64,000 nt of DNA from Demequina sp. NBRC 110053. GTDB taxonomy: Bacteria; Actinomycetota; Actinomycetes; Actinomycetales; Demequinaceae. The translations under genes and the position numbers were made by a program. Of this stretch, positions 57,153 to 64,000 are shown one piece after another; the first letter of the stretch is position 1, and the number at the start of each line of letters is the position of its first letter. Location: assembly GCF_002090095.1 (NCBI RefSeq), contig NZ_BBRJ01000002.1:1426817-1490816 (forward strand). The letters run 5' to 3'. The notes beneath the pieces were generated by a model. It worked only from the letters and a program-made list of their open reading frames with translations. It had not been told where the DNA came from and made no database searches.

Positions 57153-57626
57153 GTGCAGCAGCTCACGTGGCAGAAGCTCGCAGGCGTGGGTCTGGCGGCG
57201 CTCGTGCTCGCCTGGCTCGTCACCGATCAGATCGAGCGGCGGGGAGCGACGCCGCTGCCGGTGCCGTGGAGCTTCGATGTGGTGTGTCTCGCCGCGGGCG
57301 CGCTCGCGCTGTGGCTGGGATGGCAGGTCCGCCAGTACCTGCGCGGCAAGCGCCCCAGCCTTGACGGGCTGCGCGCCGCGCGCACCGTCGCCTACGCACA
57401 GGCGTGCGCCTACGTGGGCGCGATCATCGCGGGGGCGTGCGGGGGATATGCCCTGGGGCTGCTCGAGTCGTGGGGCCATGGGCCGCGCCGCGACGTGATC
57501 ATCTCGGGGCTCATCGCGGCAGCATGCGCCGTGGGCATGATGGTCGCGGGCATCGTCGTGGAGCGCTGGTGCCGGCATGGCGGGGATCTCGAGGACGCGG
57601 AGTCCGCCGAGCCACAACCCGCCTGA
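57153..57626 (+). CDS. DUF3180 family membrane protein
   Basis: A 157-residue protein with four membrane helices (LAGVGLAALVLAWLVTDQI, FDVVCLAAGALALWLGW, AYVGAIIAGACGGYALGLL, ISGLIAAACAVGMMVAGIVV) and the ARTVAYAQA segment between helices 2 and 3. DUF3180 genes stand after folK in many actinobacteria; no function is known. The GTG start is 2 bp after folKB. Confidence 0.88.
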   Translation: MQQLTWQKLAGVGLAALVLAWLVTDQIERRGATPLPVPWSFDVVCLAAGALALWLGWQVRQYLRGKRPSLDGLRAARTVAYAQACAYVGAIIAGACGGYALGLLESWGHGPRRDVIISGLIAAACAVGMMVAGIVVERWCRHGGDLEDAESAEPQPA

Positions 57627-57835
57627 CGGCGACCACCGTCAGAGCCCTAGGCCTCGCATCCAGGCCTCTGTCGTACCGCTCAACACACGGCCGGGATTCG
57701 TGCCACAGGTGAGACGCAGGAGAATCCACATGCGCACCACCGGCATCATCAGCACCAGGTGTGTGGTGAGTGGCGCGCCCATGGGTGGACCGCCTACGCT
57801 CCCGGCTCCGCCCCGACGCCTGGCAGACTGGAGGC

Positions 57836-58315
57836 ATGACGCTCTTCGAGCCCGACGGCGCCGACTGGCAGTACGTGTCCCGCAAGCTGATCCCCGCACG
57901 CCTGATCGCTCTGGCCCTGTGGGTCGTGATCCCGCTCGCTGGCCTCACCCTGCTGGGCGTGCTCGCGAGCCCGTGGGTGTTCACCGGCGTGGCCGCACTG
58001 CTGCTGATCGCGGCGTGGGCCGCATGGGTCATCTACCGGCAGGTCACCGCGCACGCCTGGGTCGAGCGCGAGGACGACCTCGTGGTCAAGAAGGGCCGGT
58101 TGTGGCGCACGGTCACGGTGGTGCCCTACGGCCGCATGCAGTACGTCGAGGTGCAGGCGGGCCCGCTCGCCCGGGCCTTCGGCATCGCGAACGTCCAGCT
58201 CCACACGGCCTCGCCGGGCACGGACGCCGCCATCGCCGGCGTCCCGGAGTCAGAGGCTGCGCGCCTCCGCGATCGCCTCACCAGCCGCGGCGAGGCCCAG
58301 CTGGCAGGTCTGTGA
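57836..58315 (+). CDS. PH-domain membrane protein (bPH2), short
   Basis: A 159-residue protein with two helices (LIALALWVVIPLAGLTLLGVL and WVFTGVAALLLIAAWAAWVIY), then one bacterial PH domain: DDLVVKKGRLWRTVTVVPYGRMQYVEVQAGPLARAFGI broken around VPYGRMQ, then VQLHTASPG. The ATG at 57836 follows GGAGG. It is coupled in position to the larger bPH2 protein 10 bp downstream, as in YdbS/YdbT pairs of Firmicutes. Role unknown, membrane associated. Confidence 0.88.
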   Translation: MTLFEPDGADWQYVSRKLIPARLIALALWVVIPLAGLTLLGVLASPWVFTGVAALLLIAAWAAWVIYRQVTAHAWVEREDDLVVKKGRLWRTVTVVPYGRMQYVEVQAGPLARAFGIANVQLHTASPGTDAAIAGVPESEAARLRDRLTSRGEAQLAGL

Positions 58316-58325
58316 GCCGCGCGTC

Positions 58326-60017
58326 GTGACCGACCCGATTCCCGCGATCCCTCAGCGCGGCCCCCAGGTGCTCTACCGCGCGCCGCGCGAGTGGACGCGC
58401 ATGCATCCCGTGTCGCCACTCCTCGGCGGCTGGGCGGTCATGGCGGTCGCGCTGTCGATCGCCGCATACAACCTGCTGCCCAACTGGCTGAGCTTCGACG
58501 AGGGCATGGAGGCGCTGTCGGAGTTCGCGATGCGCTCGATCCTCCTCTTCATCCTCGGCTTCGTCGCGATCCTGGCGCTCGTCCTCGGCTTCGGCTACCT
58601 CGCCTGGCGTGTCGACGAGTTCCGCCTGGGTGACGAGGCGATCCACCAGCGCAAGGGCATCCTCTTCAAGCAGCAGAAGCAGGCGCGCCTGGACCGCCTG
58701 CAGGCCGTCGACGTGGTGCAGCCCTTGCTGGCGCGCATCTTCGGCTTCGCAGCGCTCAAGATCGAGGTCGCGGGAGGCGAGGGGTCAGGCATCGCGCTCG
58801 AGTACCTGCGCCTGGGCGACGCCGAGGCGATCCGCAACGAGCTACTCGTCCTTGCCGCCGGCGTGAAGCGCGCCAAGGCGGACGGGACGAACGCCTCCGT
58901 CGAGGCAGTGGCCGATCGCATCGCCGATGCGGGGGCCGAGCCGACATCGCCGGGCGCGGCTGAGGCGGAGCTCGCGGCTGGAGGCCAGCAGGGCAGCGCA
59001 GCACAGCCGACCGGCTCGAAGGCCTACGCCGCCGGCGGCTCGCTGCGTGACGTCGCGGGCATGCCTGCGGGCGTCGCCGAGGTGGGCGCGGCGCCTGAGC
59101 GCCCGGTCTACGCGGTGCCGACGGGCCGCCTCATCGCATCCATCCTGCTGTCGTGGCCGACCGTGTGGATCGTCGCCATCCCGCTGATGGCGGTCGTCGC
59201 CGTCCTGGTGCTGTCGGACGACATCGAGCGCGTGCTGCTCGCGGCCTTCAGCGGCGGCATCGCCGCGATCCTGCCGGCGGCGTTCGCTCTGGTGGGCTAC
59301 TTCTGGACGCGGCTGAGCGGCGGCTACGGCTTCACGGCCGGCATCTCGGAGGATGGCATCCGCCTCAAGCACGGCCTGACGCAGACGCGGCGCCAGACGG
59401 TGCCGCCCGGCCGGGTCCAGGCCGTGCGGTTCGAGCAGTCGCTGCTGTGGCGGGGCAAGGATTGGTGGCGCGTCACCATCAACGTCGCTGGCTATCAGGA
59501 GAACCAGGACCAGGTGTCCACGCTGCTTCCGGTCGGCACGCGGCACGACGCCCTCACCGCGCTGTGGTTGGTGCTGCCGGATCTGGGCGACCCGGACCCG
59601 GCCGGAACTGTCTCCCTCGCCCTGTCGGGCACGGGGGACGAGGGCGGCTTCACCCCGTCGTCGCGTCGTGCGCGGTTGTTCGACCCCTGGCAGTGGCGCC
59701 AGCGAGGAGTGCGCGCGACGGCGCGCGCGCTGATGATCCGGCGCGGCCGGCTGGTGCGCGAGGTGTTCGTGGTGCCGCACGAGCGCACACAGTCGCTGGG
59801 CCTGTCGCAGGGACCGCTGCAGCGCGCTCGCGGCGTCGCGACGTTCACGGTCCACTCGACCAACGGGCCCGTCAAGCCCATCGCGGGCCACCTCGATGTC
59901 GAGGACGCGCGCGAGCTGCTCGAGGACCAGAGCCGCCGAGCCGCCGAGGGGCGACGGCGCCAGACGCCCGAGCAGTGGATGAGCGCCGTCGGCCTCACGG
60001 AGGCGAAGCGTCCATGA
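58326..60017 (+). CDS. PH-domain membrane protein (bPH2), YdbT-like
   Basis: A 563-residue membrane protein with repeated bPH2 domains. The first pair of helices and PH unit include LGDEAIHQRKGILFKQQKQ and RLQAVDVVQPLLARIFG. After an acidic linker come two further helices (SWPTVWIVAIPLMAVVAVLV and GGIAAILPAAFALVGYFW). Then come ISEDGIRLKHGLTQTRRQTV, VPPGRVQAVRFEQS, a third unit (ALMIRRGRLVREVFVVPHER) and the ending ARELLEDQSRR. GTG start. The TGA overlaps the ATG of the next gene. Confidence 0.88.
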   Translation: MTDPIPAIPQRGPQVLYRAPREWTRMHPVSPLLGGWAVMAVALSIAAYNLLPNWLSFDEGMEALSEFAMRSILLFILGFVAILALVLGFGYLAWRVDEFRLGDEAIHQRKGILFKQQKQARLDRLQAVDVVQPLLARIFGFAALKIEVAGGEGSGIALEYLRLGDAEAIRNELLVLAAGVKRAKADGTNASVEAVADRIADAGAEPTSPGAAEAELAAGGQQGSAAQPTGSKAYAAGGSLRDVAGMPAGVAEVGAAPERPVYAVPTGRLIASILLSWPTVWIVAIPLMAVVAVLVLSDDIERVLLAAFSGGIAAILPAAFALVGYFWTRLSGGYGFTAGISEDGIRLKHGLTQTRRQTVPPGRVQAVRFEQSLLWRGKDWWRVTINVAGYQENQDQVSTLLPVGTRHDALTALWLVLPDLGDPDPAGTVSLALSGTGDEGGFTPSSRRARLFDPWQWRQRGVRATARALMIRRGRLVREVFVVPHERTQSLGLSQGPLQRARGVATFTVHSTNGPVKPIAGHLDVEDARELLEDQSRRAAEGRRRQTPEQWMSAVGLTEAKRP

Positions 60018-60913
60018 GCAGGCCGGGCAGGCTCACCGTCGGCGTCGTCGGCGCGGGCAAGGTGGGCGCGGTGCTGGGCGCCGCCCTCGCGCGCGCAGGC
60101 CACCACGTGGTCGCGGCCTCGGGGATCTCGGAGGAGTCGCGCTCGCGGATCGATGCGCTGCTGCCGGGTGCCAAGCACGAGGACCCCGAGGCCGTCGTGC
60201 GCGCCGCCGAGCTCGTGCTCCTCGCGGTGCCAGACGATTCGCTCGCGGCGGTGGCGGCGGGGCTCCGCACGCTCGGAGCGTGGCGACCTGGGCAGATCGT
60301 CATGCATGCCTCCGGCCGCTACGGCACCGAGGTGCTGGCCGACGCCTCCGCGTCGGGCGCGATCCCTCTGGCGATCCACCCGGCGATGACGTTCACCGGC
60401 ACGTCGATGGACCTCGCGCGCCTCGCCGACGCGACCTTCGCGGTGTCGGCAGCGACGCCCGTGCTCCCCATCGCTCAGGCCCTGACGGTAGAGATGGGCG
60501 GGGAGCCCCTGGTGATCGCCGATGCGGACAGGGCCGCGTACCACGCGGCGCTGGTGCATGGGGCGAACCATGTGGTGACGGCAGTCACGCAGGCGGCGGC
60601 GACCCTGGCGCGGATGGGCGTGGACGAGCCTGGGCGTGTGCTCGGCCCCCTCGTCCACGCGTCCGTCGAGGGCGCCCTGAGCGAGGCGCCCGGCGCGGTC
60701 GCCACCCTCACCGGCCCTGTGGTGCGCGGCGATGCGGGCACGGTGGCGGCGCATCTCGCAGCGCTCGACGGTCAGCCCGAGACTCTCGCCGCCTACCGCG
60801 CCATGGCCCGAGCGACGGCCGATCTCGCGCTCAGCGGCGGACGCATCGGCCCTGCCGCGTACGCGGACATCATCGCGACGCTCGGCGTCGAGGACTGGAG
60901 CGCGGGCTCATGA
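60014..60913 (+). CDS. Rossmann-fold DUF2520 protein, candidate ketopantoate reductase-like
   Basis: A 299-residue protein. The NAD(P)-binding N-terminus is VGVVGAGKVGAVLGAALARAGH, followed by LVLLAVPDDSLAAVA and the IPLAIHPAMTFTG motif. The C-terminal DUF2520 helical domain includes YHAALVHGANHVVTAVTQAA. It overlaps both neighbours by 4 nt (ATGA) and lies directly before panC and panD. Sequence type and position suggest a reductase in pantothenate synthesis, but activity is inferred only. Confidence 0.85.
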   Translation: MSRPGRLTVGVVGAGKVGAVLGAALARAGHHVVAASGISEESRSRIDALLPGAKHEDPEAVVRAAELVLLAVPDDSLAAVAAGLRTLGAWRPGQIVMHASGRYGTEVLADASASGAIPLAIHPAMTFTGTSMDLARLADATFAVSAATPVLPIAQALTVEMGGEPLVIADADRAAYHAALVHGANHVVTAVTQAAATLARMGVDEPGRVLGPLVHASVEGALSEAPGAVATLTGPVVRGDAGTVAAHLAALDGQPETLAAYRAMARATADLALSGGRIGPAAYADIIATLGVEDWSAGS

Positions 60914-61770
60914 TCCTCGCGAGCACGGCCGCCGAGCTGCCGGCGCGCCCCGGGCAGGGGCGCCGCGCCATCGTCATGACCATGGGCGCCCTCCACGAGG
61001 GGCACCTGGCGCTCGTGCGCCGCGCGCGCGAGCTGGCGGAGCAGGTGGTCGTGACGGTCTTCGTCAATCCGCTGCAGTTCAACGACCCGGCGGACCTCGA
61101 GCGCTACCCGCGCACCCTCGACGCCGACCTCGCGCTGCTCGAGCCGCTGGGTGTCGACGTCGTCTTCGCGCCCGCCGTCGAGGAGATGTACCCGGGTGGC
61201 GAGCCGGTCGTGACGGTCAGCGCAGGTCAGATCGGCCACGTCCTCGAGGGCGCGCACCGCCCGGGTCACTTCGACGGCATGCTCACCGTGGTGCTCAAGC
61301 TGCTCCAGCTCACCCAGCCGGATGTGGCCCTGTTCGGAGCCAAGGACGCCCAGCAGGTGATCGCGGTGCGGACCATGGTGCGCGACCTGTCGGTGCCGGT
61401 CGAGATCGTGGCCGTGGACACGGTGCGCGAGGCCGATGGGCTCGCGCTGTCGTCGCGCAATGTCCACCTCAGCGAGCAGGAACGCCGCGAGGCGCTTGCG
61501 CTGTCGCGAGCCCTGCTCGCTGCCAGCGACGCCGCACGGAATGGCGACCCCGCGAGGACCGTTGTCGAGACTGGGCGAGCCGTGCTCGAGGAGGCGGCCA
61601 GCGCATCGGCCCTCATCGAGGTGGACTACCTCGAGGCGATGGACCCGCAGTCCGCGCAGCCGGTGCCGGACGACTATCGTGGTGAGGCCGTGATCGCGGT
61701 GGCCGCGAAGGTGGGCGCGACGCGGCTGATCGACAACGTGACCGTGACCATAGGCGAGGAGGAGCGATGA
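60910..61770 (+). CDS. panC: Pantothenate synthetase
   Basis: ATP-dependent joining of pantoate and beta-alanine. The 286-residue protein has [16 protein letters not shown] (HxGH), [53 protein letters not shown] and [13 protein letters not shown]. The ATG overlaps the DUF2520 stop and its TGA overlaps the panD ATG. Confidence 0.97.
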   Translation: MILASTAAELPARPGQGRRAIVMTMGALHEGHLALVRRARELAEQVVVTVFVNPLQFNDPADLERYPRTLDADLALLEPLGVDVVFAPAVEEMYPGGEPVVTVSAGQIGHVLEGAHRPGHFDGMLTVVLKLLQLTQPDVALFGAKDAQQVIAVRTMVRDLSVPVEIVAVDTVREADGLALSSRNVHLSEQERREALALSRALLAASDAARNGDPARTVVETGRAVLEEAASASALIEVDYLEAMDPQSAQPVPDDYRGEAVIAVAAKVGATRLIDNVTVTIGEEER

Positions 61771-62228
61771 CCAGCCTCCAGCGACCCATGATGATCTCCA
61801 AGATCCATCGGGCGACCGTGACGCAGGCAGACCTGCACTACGTGGGGTCCATCACGATCGATGCGACGCTGCTTGAGCACGCTGACATCCTGCCCGGACA
61901 GCAGGTCGACATCGTCGACGTCACCAACGGCGCGCGGCTCACCACCTACGCCATCCCCGGCGAGCCGGACAGCGGGCAGATCTGCATCAACGGCGCCGCC
62001 GCGCACCTGGTGAACCCCGGCGACCTCGTCATCGTGATCGGCTACGGCATGCTCGCCGACGAGGAGGCGCGCACCTTCGAGCCGCACGTGGTGTTCGTGG
62101 ACCACGACAATCGGATCGTCCAGGAGTGTGACGACCCCGGTTCCGTGCCGGACGGCTACGGCCTCGAGCGGTCGGGCGTGCCGGTGCACGAGTTCCACGA
62201 GCACGGCTGGGACGCCTTCCGCCGGTGA
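61767..62228 (+). CDS. panD: Aspartate 1-decarboxylase (pyruvoyl enzyme precursor)
   Basis: Makes beta-alanine for pantothenate. The 153-residue proenzyme has [20 protein letters not shown], with self-cleavage expected between Gly27 and Ser28, and [21 protein letters not shown], then FVDHDNRIV. It is the last gene of the cluster; a hairpin follows. Confidence 0.97.
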   Translation: MTSLQRPMMISKIHRATVTQADLHYVGSITIDATLLEHADILPGQQVDIVDVTNGARLTTYAIPGEPDSGQICINGAAAHLVNPGDLVIVIGYGMLADEEARTFEPHVVFVDHDNRIVQECDDPGSVPDGYGLERSGVPVHEFHEHGWDAFRR

Positions 62229-62249
62229 CGCGCCGCGAGCGCGGCGTGT
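62228..62249 (+). terminator. Hairpin after panD
   Basis: ACGCGCCGC pairs with GCGGCGTGT (one G-T pair) around a 4-nt loop, starting at the last base of the panD stop codon. No T-run follows; likely terminator for the long cluster. Confidence 0.5.
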
Positions 62250-62511
62250 GTGCTCATCAGCGCCGCCGTTCCTGGCAGCGCGCACCCGATCCCGTGTCGC
62301 GACGCGGTGCATGCCGGACGGGCCGGACGAGCGAGTCGAGGTATGGCCGGATGAGTGTCCCGCAGTCCCCGAAGTCGGCGAGCGAGTGCGCCAAGATGGC
62401 ATCGGTGGTCGTAGCGCACAGCCGATGCGCTCGCCCGTCGGTTTCGAGGCATGTGGGCGGGCGTGCTCGCCACGTCAATCGTTCCGAGTCGTCCTAGCAG
62501 GGGTGATGCTT

Positions 62512-62526
62512 CGAAACTCGGTTTCG
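62512..62526. promoter_or_regulatory. Palindrome CGAAAC-TCG-GTTTCG
   Basis: Perfect 6-bp arms around a 3-nt centre, ~190 bp before the CBM gene. CGAAA-TTTCG palindromes are described as operators of xylanase genes controlled by LacI-type repressors in streptomycetes. The match is by pattern only. Confidence 0.5.
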
Positions 62527-62594
62527 GAGCCCAGCGCTGATGTCGAAAGCCCTCACGGTGTGATCGCTCTCATTATCGAAAACGGCACCTGGGC

Positions 62595-62628
62595 TTGACC
62601 TCGAAAACGTTAGCGATATCGTTTTCGA
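62595..62628 (+). promoter_or_regulatory. Promoter with overlapping operator for the CBM gene
   Basis: TTGACC (62595-62600) with TATCGT (62617-62622) at 16-bp spacing forms a possible promoter. The perfect 9-bp inverted repeat TCGAAAACG-N10-CGTTTTCGA (62601-62628) covers the spacer and -10, as expected for a repressor site. An isolated TCGAAAACG lies 25 bp upstream at 62576-62584. Confidence 0.65.
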
Positions 62629-62700
62629 AACGAGGCGGTGCGGCCTTTCCTGTCGCAGCGCCGTCGCAACGAAGCGCCTCGACAGGTTCAGGGAGTATCG

Positions 62701-64000
62701 ATGAAGCTACGCACCCGCGGGATGGCACTGACTGCCTCGCTCGCACTGATCGCCACGATGGGACTGGCGTCCCCCGCGTCGACCGCCACGACGGTCACCG
62801 ACCTCGAGGCGACGTTCGACGACGAGTCGCTCGGCGGCCTCCAGCAGAGTGGAGGCCCGAGCCCGGCGGGCGAGTTCTTCACGTACGTCGCCGATCCGGA
62901 CGACGAGTCGAACACCGTGCTGCAGGTCACGGACAGGGCGAACGACTTCGACGGGGTCTCCACGGTCGAGGGACTCCTCGATCCAGGCATCGAGTACACC
63001 GTGTCCGCGCGCGTCCGGCTCGCGGACGGCGTCGCGCCCACGAACGTCAAGCTGGTGCAGGTGCCCGGATACTCCACGGTCGGCTCGGAGACGGAGGTCA
63101 CGTCTTCGGCGTGGACGACGCTGACGGGAACCCTGACGCCATCGGACGGCAGCCACCGCGTGTACATCGGCACCGCGCCAGTCGCGGACGACCCCGACAC
63201 GACCGAGATCGACGAGAGCGCCACCCCGTACTCGTACCTGGTCGACGACGTCACCGTGACGCACGTCGAGGCCGACGAGGAGCCGGTCGACCCTGAGCAG
63301 CCTGTTGACCCTGAGCAGCCAGTCGACCCAGAGGAGCCGGGCGAGCCGGAGGTGTGCGAGCCGGTCGAGTCGGTGGACTTCGAGGGCGGCTCGATCGCTC
63401 CGTGGGAGGCCAACAACGCGACGGTCGCCGTCGAGGAGGACGGCGCGGATGCGTCCAACCAGGTGGCGGCGGTCTCTGGCCGCACGCAGACCTGGCAGGG
63501 CATCCAGTCGGCTGTGGGCGCCTACGACGAGGGCGTGCAGTACACGTTCTCCGCCCAGGTGCGCCTGACGGAGGCGGCCGACGTGCGCTTCATCGCGAAC
63601 GAGCCCGGCGCGGCCAACGAGTACGCGTGGGTGGGCAACACCGCTGGCGTGCCTGCCGGCGAGTGGACCACGATCACGGGAACCCACACGTTCGGCGCAG
63701 GAGCTTCGGGCGCGAAGATCTCCGTCGAGGTGTCGACCACGCAGGACTACGACGTCGATGACATCACCGTGACCGCGCCGTGCGACGACCCCGATGGCCC
63801 TCCCGGTGGAACGGTCGCCTTCTCGACCGACTTCGAGAACGGCGGCCTCGACGGCTGGGAGTTCCGCGACAACGGCACCGAGGTGCCCGACGGCGCGCCC
63901 ACGCCGGGAGTCGAGCTCAGCACCGACTACGCCGCGAGCCCGTCGCACTCTGCCGCGGTCGTCAACCGCACCTCTCAGGGACACGGAATCCGGTTCGAGG
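62701..64000 (+). CDS. Large secreted multi-CBM protein, N-terminal part (probable xylan-active enzyme)
   Basis: An open frame of 433 codons running off the window. The signal peptide is MKLRTRGMALTASLALIATM, with cleavage after PASTATT. Two CBM4/9/22-like modules are complete (residues ~36-175, LEATFDDESLGGLQQSGG to SYLVDDVTVTHV; and ~223-358, SVDFEGGSIAPWEANN to DVDDITVTAPC), and a third begins (FSTDFENGGLDGWEFRDNG). They are joined by a PVDPEQ-repeat linker. Such tandem modules usually precede a GH10 xylanase domain; the catalytic part is not in view, so the activity is inferred. The ATG follows AGGGAG. Confidence 0.85.
   Translation, partial: MKLRTRGMALTASLALIATMGLASPASTATTVTDLEATFDDESLGGLQQSGGPSPAGEFFTYVADPDDESNTVLQVTDRANDFDGVSTVEGLLDPGIEYTVSARVRLADGVAPTNVKLVQVPGYSTVGSETEVTSSAWTTLTGTLTPSDGSHRVYIGTAPVADDPDTTEIDESATPYSYLVDDVTVTHVEADEEPVDPEQPVDPEQPVDPEEPGEPEVCEPVESVDFEGGSIAPWEANNATVAVEEDGADASNQVAAVSGRTQTWQGIQSAVGAYDEGVQYTFSAQVRLTEAADVRFIANEPGAANEYAWVGNTAGVPAGEWTTITGTHTFGAGASGAKISVEVSTTQDYDVDDITVTAPCDDPDGPPGGTVAFSTDFENGGLDGWEFRDNGTEVPDGAPTPGVELSTDYAASPSHSAAVVNRTSQGHGIRFE
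63283..63336 (+). repeat. 18-bp tandem repeat encoding PVDPEQ (three units)
   Basis: Units start at 63283, 63301 and 63319; the third ends PEE. In frame, forming the Pro/Glu linker between the first and second carbohydrate-binding modules. Confidence 0.8.

Larger units (their letters stand above)
62229..62700. other. Intergenic region before the CBM protein
   Basis: This 472-bp gap begins with the panD hairpin and has one GCGCATCGGC-family copy (62421-62430). It also has a run of CGAAA/TTTCG elements at 62441-62447, 62512-62526, 62541-62546, 62576-62584 and 62601-62628. Nothing between 62250 and 62420 looks like a gene. Confidence 0.7.

Noticed and set aside
62257..62478. 73-codon minus-strand frame after panD
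   Set aside because: No family resemblance or ribosome site; Arg/Ala-rich as expected by chance at this G+C.
62707..63984. 425-codon minus-strand frame
   Set aside because: Opposite the CBM protein; no start context and composition typical of a shadow.

Overview
The window is high-G+C DNA from an actinobacterium. Four things point there: the GTG starts and strong G/C bias at third codon positions, HspR-type HAIR boxes upstream of dnaK, TANNNT boxes only 6-7 nt before start codons, and the long right-hand run ppa / dacB-tilS-hpt-ftsH-folE-folP-folB/K-DUF3180-DUF2520-panC-panD, which resembles the actinobacterial (for example mycobacterial) arrangement. The SLH-like surface proteins and the start of a carbohydrate-binding, probably xylan-degrading, secreted enzyme fit a Micrococcales-type plant-polymer degrader. 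The genus cannot be fixed from sequence alone.

Layout. 1-5.7 kb: 5' part of dnaK (leftward), an Lrp-type regulator divergent from a rhodanese, and topA. 5.8-8.0 kb: a sigma factor and membrane-protein pair bounded by two copies of a ~100-bp palindromic element. 8-18.6 kb: DUF998 protein, Gfo/Idh oxidoreductase, an SGNH-like lipoprotein lacking catalytic residues, an SLH-like protein, tmk-holB, a lipoprotein peptidase, tRNA-Thr(CGT), an S4 protein, a succinate-semialdehyde-type dehydrogenase and an L,D-transpeptidase. 18.7-26 kb: a large secreted protein divergent from an FAD/Fe-S D-2-hydroxyacid dehydrogenase across a regulator-rich gap, then two CAP lipoproteins. 26-31.2 kb: dTDP-rhamnose genes (rmlCBA and divergent rmlD) and a polyprenyl glycosylphosphotransferase. 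31.2-37 kb: sulfate assimilation (cysD-cysN-tauE-cysC, with a possible small leader ORF) and metX. 37-46.6 kb: a RipA-like NlpC/P60 hydrolase, a small unknown protein, and two very large, translationally coupled secreted proteins with SLH-like repeats, of lower G+C. 46.8-62.2 kb: the conserved nucleotide, cell-wall, folate and pantothenate cluster, interrupted between hpt and ftsH by a DUF559 endonuclease-like gene that is again bounded by two copies of the palindromic element. 62.2-64 kb: a gap with repeated CGAAA-type palindromes and the start of a large CBM protein.

Two patterns are not explained by ordinary annotation. First, a four-copy family of ~100-bp imperfect palindromes (arms like GACACTTCCGAACAATC) occurs as two pairs, each enclosing an accessory unit; one unit encodes a nuclease-like protein whose last 21 codons lie inside the element. 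Second, the 10-mer GCGCATCGGC occurs, by hand count, 24 times on the two strands, where roughly one copy or fewer would be expected. Regulatory DNA also includes triplets of GTGACA with exact 9-bp period at two cell-envelope loci (MtrA-like) and two TGTGA-N6-TCACA (Crp/GlxR-like) sites. All counts and alignments were done by eye.
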